Below, in pieces: positions 18,355-27,522 of a DNA stretch of 47,070 nt (its first letter is position 1; every line of letters starts with the position of its first letter). Both the position numbers and the translations under genes were made by a program. Below the pieces are notes generated by a model. It did no database searches. It was given only the letters and a program-made list of their open reading frames with translations, and was not told the DNA's origin. This DNA comes from Bdellovibrionota bacterium. GTDB taxonomy: Bacteria > Bdellovibrionota > UBA1018 > CAUJDS01. The DNA lies in the NCBI GenBank assembly GCA_963169695.1, contig CAUJDS010000032.1, forward strand, positions 1 through 47,070, given 5' to 3'.

Positions 18355-19104
18355 ATGTTTCTAAACTCAAAGTTTATTGCAACAGCTGGAATGCTGAGCC
18401 TTCTATCAACCGGTGCCATTGCGGCTCCGTCACGGATCAGCAAATCCGAGATCCAGTCACAGTCCTCTAGCAAAGAAAGTGTAAGTGATCTGGAGGAGAC
18501 CCAGAGCGCACGTCCATTCAAGGCTTTTCTTGGCTTGGCAATGTCCAATGGTCCTGGAGCAGAATCTACCCTATTGGGAGGAGTAGAAAAGGGAGGAAGA
18601 ATCGGATATGATTTAGGACTCGGCGTGGAAGGCCGCTTTAGCCACGACGCAGTACTAGGTGGTGAAATAGATTTAGCCTACGTTTCTAGAGGATTCAGTT
18701 ACTCCGGCGAAACTGACTTCGCATCAGTTAGAGCAAACATCAACTTCAACTATTTGCTCCTTCCAATTTTGGTTCGAGCCTATTTGCCAAACTACGTTTC
18801 ATTTGGTGTCGGACCCTACGCGGGACTTCGAGTAGGAAGTGCCGGTGTTTCTAGTAGCAGTAGTAACAAGTCACAAAATAATTCCTCTGATTCTTCTTCT
18901 GATTTTGACCTAAGAAATGCAAATTCCTTTGATTTCGGATTGGTGGCTTCCGTTGGTGTCCGTGTACCTACCAAAGCGCTCGACATTGTCGGTGACCTAC
19001 GCTTTCAGCGTGGATTGGCCAATATTTTCGATCTCCCTAGTGGTTCGACAGCAAAGAACGCCCAAAACCAAGCGGTCACCCTGAGTGCAGGAGTCGCATT
19101 CTAA
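18355..19104 (+). CDS. outer-membrane beta-barrel protein (PorT/OmpA-like barrel fold)
   Basis: 249 residues. A signal peptide (MFLNSKFIATAGMLSLLSTG, cleavage after AIAA), a Ser-rich spacer, then eight or so Gly/aromatic strands (RIGYDLGLGVEGRFS, VSFGVGPYAGLRVGSAGV) ending in a terminal Phe (LSAGVAF) as barrel proteins do. A low-complexity Ser/Asn/Asp loop (about 162-185) would be an extracellular loop. The ribosome-binding site AAGGAGA is well placed. A perfect TTGACA at 18260-18265 lies upstream, but no good -10 partners it. A terminator closes the gene. Function unknown; no operon partner. Confidence 0.75.
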   Translation: MFLNSKFIATAGMLSLLSTGAIAAPSRISKSEIQSQSSSKESVSDLEETQSARPFKAFLGLAMSNGPGAESTLLGGVEKGGRIGYDLGLGVEGRFSHDAVLGGEIDLAYVSRGFSYSGETDFASVRANINFNYLLLPILVRAYLPNYVSFGVGPYAGLRVGSAGVSSSSSNKSQNNSSDSSSDFDLRNANSFDFGLVASVGVRVPTKALDIVGDLRFQRGLANIFDLPSGSTAKNAQNQAVTLSAGVAF

Positions 19105-19132
19105 GATAGATAAGCAAACGGTTACAACTCAA

Positions 19133-19195
19133 AGGCAGTCATTGTGAGATTCCCTCTTTAAAAAGAAGCGGCTCACGGTGGCTGCCTATTTTTTT
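19133..19195 (+). terminator. intrinsic terminator after the barrel gene
   Basis: A 16-bp stem with three G-U pairs, AGGCAGTCATTGTGAG (19133-19148) with CTCACGGTGGCTGCCT (19172-19187), then a run of seven T. Its right arm overlaps the mscL stop codon on the other strand. Confidence 0.75.
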
Positions 19196-19485
19196 GTCAC
19201 TACTTTTTCTTTGAGAACGTACTTCGAAAGGGCAAATACAACAACCGCTACAATAAGAAAATCAATCGTCGCGCCCAAGACTTTGCCGTAAAGAATTCCG
19301 CCCGCACTCAGTTTGCGAATATCATCGACATTGGCTGCTCTTAGCGCAGGTTGAAAGAGTAATGGCATCAACAAATCATTTACCAAACTCGAGATCAAAT
19401 CATTGAGCTTGCCACCAATAACAACAGCAATCGCTAGTCCAATGACGCCATACTGTTTTAAAAAATCAAGAAACTCTTTAATCAT
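19186..19485 (-). CDS. mscL: large-conductance mechanosensitive channel MscL (short)
   Basis: A membrane channel that opens under hypo-osmotic shock. MIKEFLDFLKQYGVIGLAIA is the amphipathic N-helix running into TM1; VVIGGKLNDLISSLVNDLLM contains the pore-lining Gly-rich region, and GATIDFLIVAVVVFALSKYV is TM2. At 99 residues it is well below the usual ~130-150, with a short periplasmic loop and a very short C-terminal tail lacking the helical bundle. I start at the ATG at 19485 (AAGGG upstream); the open frame continues 50 codons upstream without channel-like sequence. Confidence 0.85.
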   Translation of the reverse strand: MIKEFLDFLKQYGVIGLAIAVVIGGKLNDLISSLVNDLLMPLLFQPALRAANVDDIRKLSAGGILYGKVLGATIDFLIVAVVVFALSKYVLKEKVVTKK

Positions 19486-19622
19486 CCACTTACCCTTTGG
19501 TTTCGCTTCCCTGTTGATTGACCGAATGCTAATGGCATCCCTCAGGACAGCCCAAAAATCCAATACAATCTCTATAGAAAAAGAACCTTGTAGATCCGAC
19601 CAAACTGAATTAGCCGTAGGGT

Positions 19623-19925
19623 ATGAACAAGGCATTGCGATTCACATTCATTGGAGCAGCACTAGGTGGGTTTTTAGCAGGATGGGCGGCGCCTCCTATT
19701 ATTGGCTGGTACTTTGCACCACCAGTTGAATTGGCAGTCAATTGCGGTGAAGCAGTGACTTGGGGAATTCAGACTTTTCGAGAAGTATTGCTTTTGTCCA
19801 TGGGTATAGGAGCAGGGATTGCGCTAGCGACTGTCATCGCACTCCACTTTCGCAAACCGAAGAAGCCGAAGAGTGGCGATCAAAAAGGTACTGCCGGCTC
19901 AAGCGAGACTACTCTGCCTGTTTAA
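19623..19925 (+). CDS. small two-TM membrane protein of unknown function
   Basis: 100 residues with two hydrophobic segments (TFIGAALGGFLAGWAA and VLLLSMGIGAGIALATVIAL) and a basic, low-complexity tail (RKPKKPKSGDQKG). No family recognised. Divergent from mscL. Its 3' end overlaps the 3' end of the convergent RND permease gene by 27 bp. Confidence 0.55.
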   Translation: MNKALRFTFIGAALGGFLAGWAAPPIIGWYFAPPVELAVNCGEAVTWGIQTFREVLLLSMGIGAGIALATVIALHFRKPKKPKSGDQKGTAGSSETTLPV

Positions 19926-22900
19926 GTACTTGGCTCTTCTTTTTGCTAGCCACACTACAAAGTCATCCAATACCGCGATGGCTACGGGAAAGATGAGAGC
20001 CGTCATCAACGATCCAAAGAGAAGTCCCCATCCGAGCGCCAGTGCAATAGGCACTACGAATTCATCTAGCCCACCAATTCCGTAAGCGGTAGGCAGGAGA
20101 CCCACTACCGTTGTTCCAGTAGTTAGAAAGATCGGACGGATTCGGGCACTTGCAGCTTCCAGAATACTGGCAATAGAGTCCATTCCACGCTTACGATTTT
20201 GATTCACAAAATCAATCATCACTATAGCATTGTTAACGATCACACCTCCCAATGCGATGATACCCATTCCACCCATAAAAGTAATGGGCCACCCGTGCAG
20301 AAAGAAAGCAATCAAGGCTGCCATAATGCCAAACGGAATGGTAACCATCACCAAGAGCGGCTGACTCATGTTTTGAAACGTCATCACCAAAATTAAAAAA
20401 ATGGCCATAAAAGCCACTACGAAGGCGCGTCCTAAACTTTGAAACGCTTCCACCGTATCTTGATCCTCACCTCCAAAAGAAACACCTATGCCGGGATGCC
20501 TCTTGCTAAACTCAGCAAAATAAGTCCTTACAGAATCATTGGCTTCGGTGGAGCTAGTCACACCGTAATCAATATCAGCAGCTACGTTCACTTCTCGAAG
20601 GTAGTCCTTGTGATCTACCACTTGCAGTCCTTGCCCCTTGTCAAACTCCACAACATTTCGGAGGGGAATCAACTGGCCTGAACGATTGAGTACACGAAGC
20701 TCACTCAGCGTTTGAAGTGAAGCGCGCGCTTTGGACTCAAGCAAGACCCGCAAGTCCACTTCTTCAGCAAGATTACGCAGACTCGTTGCCACGATCCCCT
20801 CAAATGCCGCTCGGACAGCTAAGCCAATCGAGGTAGCATCCAGTCCTGCCGCAACCGCTTCTTTTTGCTTAATCCTGAGCCGGATTTCTTCCTTCCCAAG
20901 CGCATAGGTATCGCTGATATCTTTGACGCCTTTGACGGTTGCTAGGTACCTCTTCAAGTCTTCGGAGGCTGCCCGAATTTTTGAAAAGTCCTTTCCTGTA
21001 ACCGAAAGACTTACCGGCTTGCCAACCGGTGGTCCCGAGGAAACGCGCGAAAACTGCAACTCCTCAAATCCCGGCGGTCGTCCTACTTTGGTTCGCATTT
21101 CTTCCATTATTGTGTCAGCGGATCGCTTTCTGGAATCAGACGGAGTCAGAAAAACTAAAATATAAGCATATTCGGTGCCCCGACGAAATCCCGGCTCCAT
21201 AGGATCGTAAGCATTCTCTCCTACCAGTGTCGTGGCACTAAGGAGCTCCTTAGGTGACATCTCATTGATCCTGGCATTGATCGGGCGCAATAATGCTTCG
21301 GTTCGATCCAGGCTAGAACCTAGATCGGCCTTCACCTTAATGGTAAATATTTCCACGCCATTCGGCGGAAAGAGAACAACCTTCATAAACGTCTTCGAAA
21401 AGAACAAGATACCAACAAAGACTAATCCAAAAATCATCAATGTTCGATAGCGTGCCACTATCAGACGCTTCATCAACGCCACATACCTGGGAAGCAATTT
21501 TTCATTCCAAGCTTGTCCTGTCCAAGTCGTAATCGAGAGAAAGCGGCTGCCGACGCTTGTTTTGGATGAATCGACTGTCTTTCTTTTTTTTATATAGGCG
21601 GCAATATGTCCCGGGAGAATCACAAAAGCCTCTACCAGGCTAATAAGGAGGGCGAGAATGACACCGTAGGAAATTTGTTTCACAAATTTTCCAAAAATTC
21701 CGCTCATAAACATCAATGGCATAAAGGCGACAATGGTCGTCAGTACGGATGCGCAAACCGATGGCCAAATTTGTTGAGTACCTTTTATTGCGGCCTCTTC
21801 GGGATTCAGCCCTTCGTCAATGAGTCGTACGCAGTTGTCGGTGACGACCACTGCGTCGTCCACCAACATTCCTGTTACTATAATAAGTCCCACTAGTGAA
21901 ATGAGATTGAGACTGACTCCAGCATTCAAGAAGCAAATCATCGTGCCCAAGAATCCAAACGGAATACCCACAGAAACTAAAAGAGCGACCTTAAATGGCA
22001 ATATCAATGAAAGAAGAAGCAAAACCAGGGTCAGACCTACTAGTAAATTGGTATTCAGAACATTGAGCCTTCTTGAAATATAAGAAGACGCATCATTCAC
22101 TTCGGAAGCATCCATGTCCTTGAGAAGCGTTGGCTTCAATTCAATTAGCTTGGCACGTAGTTCTTCCATCAACCGAATGGTGTCGGCTTTCTCTTTCTGC
22201 AAAATCAGCATTCGGATTGCACGTTTTCCTTGGTATTGCGTCAGGACCTTTGGACGCGCCTGATCGAAGTGCACCGACGCCACGTCCTTTAGTCTCAAAA
22301 CCTCGCCATAGTCATTGGCACGTATCACCGTGTTTTCGATTTCATCTTGATTGGCGTATTCTCCCAACGTACGAATCAGTTGTTCATTGGCTTGGCCCTC
22401 AAGTTTGCCCGCGGGTGTGCTTTTATTCTGATTCTGAAGGGTCGTTATGAGCTGTTCAAGAGTGATATGCTCTCTCGCCAGAGATTTGAGATTCGGTTCG
22501 ATTCGAAATTCTAAATCCTGCCAACCCGAGTATTGGACTTTAGCCACGTCTTTCAGTTGTTTGATTTCTCGCTCTAAAAGACGCGCCTGCTCTCTCAATA
22601 CCAAGGGATTGGACAATACTTCTCCTTTTGGGTAGAGGTACAGCTCAACTACTGGCTGGTATTTGGTCTCCATAGAAATGACCACTGGTTTTTCAGAACC
22701 AGCAGGCAGGTCCGTAAGGCGGTCAATAACATTTTGAATGTCGTCCTTTCCTTTGTCCGCCGTTGTTTCATCTGGATTAAGCTGAATCTTGATATCACTC
22801 AATCCTTCAGCCGAGGTGGACCGTACCGTCTTGATACCATCGACCTCTTTAATTTCTTGCTCAATTACGTTGGTAACTAAACGCTCCATCTCTTCAGGCG

Positions 22901-23066
22901 TAGCACCCTGAAAGATCGTCTGAATATTGATGACGTCAAACTTGACGTTAGGAAAAACCTCCCGTTGAATCGAGGTCATCGAGTAGTATCCGGCGACGAT
23001 CACAAAGAAAGTAAGTAGGTTGCCAAAGATTCTCTGCCGAGCAAAGAAGGCGATCAATCTATTCAT
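19899..23066 (-). CDS. RND-family efflux permease (AcrB/MMPL-like, HAE type)
   Basis: About 1055 residues with the inner-membrane proton-antiport architecture of AcrB-type pumps: an N-terminal TM (LIAFFARQRIFGNLLTFFVI), a periplasmic porter domain (TIFQGATPEEMERLVTNVIE), a TM bundle with GLIIVTGMLVDDAVVVTDN carrying the paired Asp of the proton relay, then a second repeat ending in GGVIVNNAIVMIDFVNQNRK and IRPIFLTTGTTVVGLLP. The start ATG at 23066 has GGGGAG upstream and overlaps the tolC-like stop by 8 bp. The substrate cannot be inferred. No periplasmic adaptor gene is adjacent. Confidence 0.9.
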   Translation of the reverse strand: MNRLIAFFARQRIFGNLLTFFVIVAGYYSMTSIQREVFPNVKFDVINIQTIFQGATPEEMERLVTNVIEQEIKEVDGIKTVRSTSAEGLSDIKIQLNPDETTADKGKDDIQNVIDRLTDLPAGSEKPVVISMETKYQPVVELYLYPKGEVLSNPLVLREQARLLEREIKQLKDVAKVQYSGWQDLEFRIEPNLKSLAREHITLEQLITTLQNQNKSTPAGKLEGQANEQLIRTLGEYANQDEIENTVIRANDYGEVLRLKDVASVHFDQARPKVLTQYQGKRAIRMLILQKEKADTIRLMEELRAKLIELKPTLLKDMDASEVNDASSYISRRLNVLNTNLLVGLTLVLLLLSLILPFKVALLVSVGIPFGFLGTMICFLNAGVSLNLISLVGLIIVTGMLVDDAVVVTDNCVRLIDEGLNPEEAAIKGTQQIWPSVCASVLTTIVAFMPLMFMSGIFGKFVKQISYGVILALLISLVEAFVILPGHIAAYIKKRKTVDSSKTSVGSRFLSITTWTGQAWNEKLLPRYVALMKRLIVARYRTLMIFGLVFVGILFFSKTFMKVVLFPPNGVEIFTIKVKADLGSSLDRTEALLRPINARINEMSPKELLSATTLVGENAYDPMEPGFRRGTEYAYILVFLTPSDSRKRSADTIMEEMRTKVGRPPGFEELQFSRVSSGPPVGKPVSLSVTGKDFSKIRAASEDLKRYLATVKGVKDISDTYALGKEEIRLRIKQKEAVAAGLDATSIGLAVRAAFEGIVATSLRNLAEEVDLRVLLESKARASLQTLSELRVLNRSGQLIPLRNVVEFDKGQGLQVVDHKDYLREVNVAADIDYGVTSSTEANDSVRTYFAEFSKRHPGIGVSFGGEDQDTVEAFQSLGRAFVVAFMAIFLILVMTFQNMSQPLLVMVTIPFGIMAALIAFFLHGWPITFMGGMGIIALGGVIVNNAIVMIDFVNQNRKRGMDSIASILEAASARIRPIFLTTGTTVVGLLPTAYGIGGLDEFVVPIALALGWGLLFGSLMTALIFPVAIAVLDDFVVWLAKRRAKYLNRQSSLA

Positions 23067-24621
23067 GCGATAACTCCCCAAGGGATTGGCCGGTAGCTTC
23101 CTTGCTCCACTCACTCAATATCGAATAAAGCTCTCCCTTAGCCTTCTTCAACTCATAGCTATTGGCTATCCACTGAGAATGGCTGGTAATTAAACCGACG
23201 GTCGTGCCATACCACTCGTCTCCTGCCTGGAGTACTGCGAAGGGTTGTGCGCGGGCTTGACGATAGCGCACTTCTTCAAGGTGCACACGCCGACTTTGTG
23301 CGCTCTCAAGCTTTTGATACAATTCAAAACTTCTCTGCTGAAGCTGGAGCCCGCTGCATAAACTATCAAAATCCAGTTTGCTTTGATCTTTCTCTTGGGA
23401 AAGTGCGGCGTTCAATTCAATTGCTGAAGCTCGAGCGGTTGCATCTTGAGACCGAACCAATGATCCATCAATAGACCATTCAAACTGAAGTCCAATCGTC
23501 CACGCGGGATATTTTGCAGCAAAGCTCTCACTCCAACGTGTTTCAAAATCATCTACCGACGAAAGAATCGCACGATTGGTAGCAAGTCCAAGGTTGAGAG
23601 TGAGATTTGGTCGTAGTCGATCGCTTGCTGCCAATTGCCGTAGATGTGCAGCTTCGGACTGAAGTTCCGCTGCGATGAGGGCGCGGGTCGATTCCGGAGG
23701 GCTATCGCAATGCAACTGCTCGATGGGCAGTACCGGATCTATCTCCATTGGAATCAAACGTGGATCAACTTTTTTTGCTTCAGCGGGCAATTTGGAGGTC
23801 ACGATAAGATTCTCCCAGATTCGCTGAAGGTCTCTCTGTTGTTCGAGGATTTGAATTCGATTCTGTTCGAGTGCGGCTTCAACTTGAAGTCGATCTGCTT
23901 CTTCCGAAGTTCCCAACGCCTGACGGCGTTGAAAGAGTTGTGCAAGGACAAGTCTTCGGTCAAAAGTTTTCTGGCTAGCCTGTAGGCGACGTTGAAGGCT
24001 CCAGGCTCTTAAATAAAGATTCATAAGCTGAAGCGCCCAGTCTTCTACTTTCGCTTCCCATAACACCCGATTGGCCTGTGAGAAGAGATCCCCTGACTTG
24101 ATTTGATTTCGAGTGCTGGTACCAAGGAAATCTCGCCAAAGACTTTGCCGAAGGGTTAGGGAAATTCCCGCCGACTTGCTGTCGATGGTTCCAATGGTGG
24201 AAGAGAAGAGCGAGTTATTGCGGTATTCAGTAAGCGATAGACCCAGTGCCGTTCCACTTCGAAAGTATTTTTCAAAACCAAGTGTCGCCTGAGTTTGATC
24301 ATACGAATTAGTGCCGTAGGGACTAGTGGACTGGTTGCGATTCCACTCTTTGGAGGTAGTTGCCGTAAGTTTAGCATCCGTGATGGCTTCAGCCGCTAAA
24401 GCGTCAGAAGGAATGGCTTGGGCTTGAGCAAGAATTCGCCGAAAGGAGTCAGAAGATCGCATCGAATCTTGGATCACTTGCCGGAGGCTAAGAGTGACGG
24501 CGCCCTTAACGTCGACTGGCGTTCCAAGGATTTCGCGATCCTTGCCCTGCATAACATCCTCGGCCAAAAGATTGGGGACATCACAGCACAACAACAAGCA
24601 AACCAAACAAAGTACCCGCAT
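23059..24621 (-). CDS. TolC-family outer-membrane efflux protein
   Basis: About 520 residues: a Cys/Leu-rich signal sequence (MRVLCLVCLLLCCDVPNLLA), then the TolC pattern of long coiled-coil helices in two repeats (LRQVIQDSMRSSDSFRRILA; RRQALGTSEEADRLQVEAAL) with barrel strands such as TALGLSLTEYRNN and TLNLGLATN. It would be the outer-membrane exit duct of the pump encoded just downstream. I start at the second Met (24621), which begins the signal peptide; the in-frame ATG at 24645 is possible, and neither has a strong Shine-Dalgarno sequence. Confidence 0.82.
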   Translation of the reverse strand: MRVLCLVCLLLCCDVPNLLAEDVMQGKDREILGTPVDVKGAVTLSLRQVIQDSMRSSDSFRRILAQAQAIPSDALAAEAITDAKLTATTSKEWNRNQSTSPYGTNSYDQTQATLGFEKYFRSGTALGLSLTEYRNNSLFSSTIGTIDSKSAGISLTLRQSLWRDFLGTSTRNQIKSGDLFSQANRVLWEAKVEDWALQLMNLYLRAWSLQRRLQASQKTFDRRLVLAQLFQRRQALGTSEEADRLQVEAALEQNRIQILEQQRDLQRIWENLIVTSKLPAEAKKVDPRLIPMEIDPVLPIEQLHCDSPPESTRALIAAELQSEAAHLRQLAASDRLRPNLTLNLGLATNRAILSSVDDFETRWSESFAAKYPAWTIGLQFEWSIDGSLVRSQDATARASAIELNAALSQEKDQSKLDFDSLCSGLQLQQRSFELYQKLESAQSRRVHLEEVRYRQARAQPFAVLQAGDEWYGTTVGLITSHSQWIANSYELKKAKGELYSILSEWSKEATGQSLGELSHE

Positions 24622-24780
24622 TGGCGACGAGTCTATCAAATCCATTGAGGTTTTAAAGGCATCCGTAGACCTTCTAACCCAGAAGCTGGCGCCCTTTCAC
24701 CGATACCCAAAATGGGCGCTATGGTAACTCCCTAAACGCTTATTGAGCCACCATCCCTTTAAATATCAGATAGTTACAAC

Positions 24781-24796
24781 CGGCACGCTCCTTGCC
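24781..24796 (+). promoter_or_regulatory. candidate sigma-54 promoter (-24/-12)
   Basis: CGGCACGCTCCTTGCC fits the sigma-54 consensus TGGCACG-N4-TTGC at every position except the first T, with correct GG-to-GC spacing. Transcription would start near 24806, just before the lipoprotein-like gene, whose GGGGA ribosome-binding site (24809-24813) would lie at the mRNA 5' end. No upstream activator site was identified. Confidence 0.5.
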
Positions 24797-24817
24797 CCTA
24801 CCTAAGTTGGGGAACTT

Positions 24818-26323
24818 ATGAAAGTCCGGGGTGTCCAATTTGACAGCAAGCCTGAATTCAACCTTTGGAGAACCAAGGGTATGCGGCTCCTTGCCAGTAC
24901 ATTGGTGGTAGGCCTTTTGTCGGGCTTTGAAGCTTGCGAGCGCAAAACCACTTTTGATCAAGCCGCCTGGGAAGACAACTTTGACAAGATTAGCAGCTTC
25001 GCTCCCATCGACATTGTCTTTCAGCTCGATACTTCATTGAGCATGTTGAGCATTCTCAATGCCGTTCAGTTGCAATTTGCGAGCTTTGCTAATACGTACC
25101 TCGACAGTAACAATCCGGCTTCATTAGTGGACGTGAATATTTTCAATGCACCAATGGATGGATTTTGGGAATCTCCCATCTATCTCAATCATGCTCGGCC
25201 TGGAAAAGCTAATTTTCAAAAAATTCTCAGCACCATTGACCCAGCCACTGGCCAGAGAAAAAACTCTGCGCAACTTGAGGATGAATTTAATAGTTTTATT
25301 GCAACAATGATAAGTCACATGAATGGCCACTTTATGAGCAGGCCCATTCAGAGCTTACAGACTTCACTCATTCAGCAAATCCGAAATCAATCGGCCGGGA
25401 TTCGTCAGGGCAGTACGAGAATTTTCCTACCCATCACGGATTCAGACGACAATGGGTCGGCAAGATTTCGAGGGCCCGACTATGCATTCTATGACCTCAT
25501 TCAACCCGTCTCTCTCAACTTCAAATACTTGCACGCGGTGACCCAAACATCAGGTCCGATCGCGACATTCTTTCAAAGCCTTGGGCAAACAGGCTATCCA
25601 ATGTTGATTCCGGTAGTTTCATTAGAAAATTCGATACCTCAATCTCAGGGTGCCGCTCTCGTCTATCAGAAGCAACCTCCTGAGCAGACCCGCGGTGACT
25701 TGGATCAACTTTTGAGAATCATTGATCGCTCAACGAGCAATACCGATCCGAGATGGGCGATGAAGGTACTCGCACCTATCAATCAACTTTCCGTTGCAAG
25801 CTTGCGAGGAAGTTGGAACTGGGGATGCGAAAAATCGAATAGCCCATCCGTAATCACCGCTCGATTCTTGAGTGGGACAACTTTCGTGCCGGAAGAAAAC
25901 CTCTTCGCGACACCTGCAACTTATCTTAAGAGTACAATCGAGGCTATCCAATCGCAGTCGGGCAGTGCTTTTTCAAGGCTATCCACTTTTGACGATGTCT
26001 GCGATGTGATCAATGCACCAAATGGGCTTTCGAATTTATTTTCGGGCATTGGAGAAATCTTACAAAGCTACAACGCGAAAATTGAACTGCGACAGGCCTT
26101 TCAAATTGATCGCCCAGTAGTCATCAGAGTGAGTAATGCCGAAGGTCAACTCACTCAAGAATTGACAGTGGACCCAAGTGGACAAGTTTCACCATTTACT
26201 TTTGATCCCGCCAATCGACGAGAAATTTTTATCAATAGTAATTACATCAAGGATCACCCAGGCCTTAGACTTAAAGTTTTGTACTTCCCTGACTTTTCAC
26301 AGTCGGAAGGGCAGTCGCAATGA
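24818..26323 (+). CDS. exported protein with von Willebrand A-like domain
   Basis: About 501 residues. The segment GMRLLASTLVVGLLSGFEAC looks like a signal sequence ending in Cys, but the -2 residue is Glu, so a lipobox is doubtful. It is followed by IDIVFQLDTSLSMLSILNAV, which carries the DxSxS half of a MIDAS metal site, and at about residue 213 by DSDDNGSARF. The C-terminal ~80 residues are beta-rich (QIDRPVVIRVSNAEGQLTQE). The ATG at 24818 has GGGGA upstream; starting at Met22 (24881) would give a normal signal peptide. It is coupled by a 4-bp overlap to the next gene. Confidence 0.65.
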   Translation: MKVRGVQFDSKPEFNLWRTKGMRLLASTLVVGLLSGFEACERKTTFDQAAWEDNFDKISSFAPIDIVFQLDTSLSMLSILNAVQLQFASFANTYLDSNNPASLVDVNIFNAPMDGFWESPIYLNHARPGKANFQKILSTIDPATGQRKNSAQLEDEFNSFIATMISHMNGHFMSRPIQSLQTSLIQQIRNQSAGIRQGSTRIFLPITDSDDNGSARFRGPDYAFYDLIQPVSLNFKYLHAVTQTSGPIATFFQSLGQTGYPMLIPVVSLENSIPQSQGAALVYQKQPPEQTRGDLDQLLRIIDRSTSNTDPRWAMKVLAPINQLSVASLRGSWNWGCEKSNSPSVITARFLSGTTFVPEENLFATPATYLKSTIEAIQSQSGSAFSRLSTFDDVCDVINAPNGLSNLFSGIGEILQSYNAKIELRQAFQIDRPVVIRVSNAEGQLTQELTVDPSGQVSPFTFDPANRREIFINSNYIKDHPGLRLKVLYFPDFSQSEGQSQ

Positions 26324-27462
26324 AGAGTTCGAATCAAATCCTAAATAGCCTAGTTATGAGTGCACTAGTCTTTTTGTCGGCGGGATGCAAAACGGAACAA
26401 AAGCAAACACCTTTATCAACGAGCATAAACTTAAGCAGCGCAGTTGTGCTGCCACCCGTAGATACCAGCCACCAACGCCTACGTGCGGACATGGTCTTGG
26501 TGAGTGATTTACTGTTCTTCAATGAAGCATCGCCTCCCGGAACCCTTGAAGGATTGATAACCAATCAGATTTCTCGAAATGCTTTAAATTTCTTAGCCAA
26601 TAAATACAAACCGACTTCACAGAATACCTTTCCAACACCCATTGCCATTGTTGGTGGAATAGTTGCAAGATCCCAAATGGAAGACTATCGCGCAGCTTCG
26701 CAAGCAATTCAGAGTGCTGGATCTTTGGTCAATGACAAGCTCGGAAGCAGCTCCTATCAATATCCCATGGTTGTACTTCCCATTTTGGGAGGGCTAGACA
26801 GCTATTATCAATATTGCCGAGGTTATATGAAGCCGGAGGGACAACCCGCCAATGTGGGTTGGAACTGCGAGAATTTTGCCAATAGTTCATTCTTTGGCTT
26901 TTTCCGATATTTTGAACTGGATCTACTCTTGAATCGTACGGTTTTTCAATTTCAGACATCACTCGCGGCGGGAGTCCCCACCATTTCGGACAATCAGATT
27001 TCTGCTACCTCTCCTAATTATAACGCTGCTTGGCCACAATTTACTAACCTCCGTTTTGTCTATGGCGAAGGCGGTACAGAAAACATTCTTTTTGCAAAGG
27101 ACAACTTTACTGCGAGCGGTTTCGATCCAGTGGCTGCTGTCAAAATGAAGAATCTTCTCGTCGAGTTTAAAGACATCAACCTTTTGATTTATTCCAACGG
27201 CACCTATCAGGCACCGAGGTGTTACACAATGCCCGGCCGAGAAACTCGCCCATTTTGGACAGTGGGAGTTCCTCCTTTAGCAAAAGCACAAACTTCCAAC
27301 GCAGATACCGGATACCTTCAAATGATTGCAGGGCCCAAGAATTATACCTTTACGCGCGTAGATTTGGACGGTTCGCAGACTCCCGTTGTTGAAAACATCC
27401 GATCCTCAGTGACCTTCCAAGTGGACACTACCGCGGGCTGTACGGTCTGGAATCCCTCTTAA
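26320..27462 (+). CDS. lipoprotein of unknown function
   Basis: 380 residues with a textbook lipobox (MKSSNQILNSLVMSALVFLS then AGC at Cys23), so probably anchored to a membrane by lipidation. The mature protein is polar and rich in Asn/Ser/Thr, with a C-terminal beta-like part (VTFQVDTTAGCTVWNPS). No family recognised. It overlaps the VWA-like gene (ATGA), so the two are probably made together and may form a surface or periplasmic complex. Confidence 0.65.
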   Translation: MKSSNQILNSLVMSALVFLSAGCKTEQKQTPLSTSINLSSAVVLPPVDTSHQRLRADMVLVSDLLFFNEASPPGTLEGLITNQISRNALNFLANKYKPTSQNTFPTPIAIVGGIVARSQMEDYRAASQAIQSAGSLVNDKLGSSSYQYPMVVLPILGGLDSYYQYCRGYMKPEGQPANVGWNCENFANSSFFGFFRYFELDLLLNRTVFQFQTSLAAGVPTISDNQISATSPNYNAAWPQFTNLRFVYGEGGTENILFAKDNFTASGFDPVAAVKMKNLLVEFKDINLLIYSNGTYQAPRCYTMPGRETRPFWTVGVPPLAKAQTSNADTGYLQMIAGPKNYTFTRVDLDGSQTPVVENIRSSVTFQVDTTAGCTVWNPS

Positions 27463-27522
27463 TAGCTCTGCCTATTAAATTTCTGCTTGATAAGCGCGCG
27501 ACATCTTCATAGACAGGAAGCC

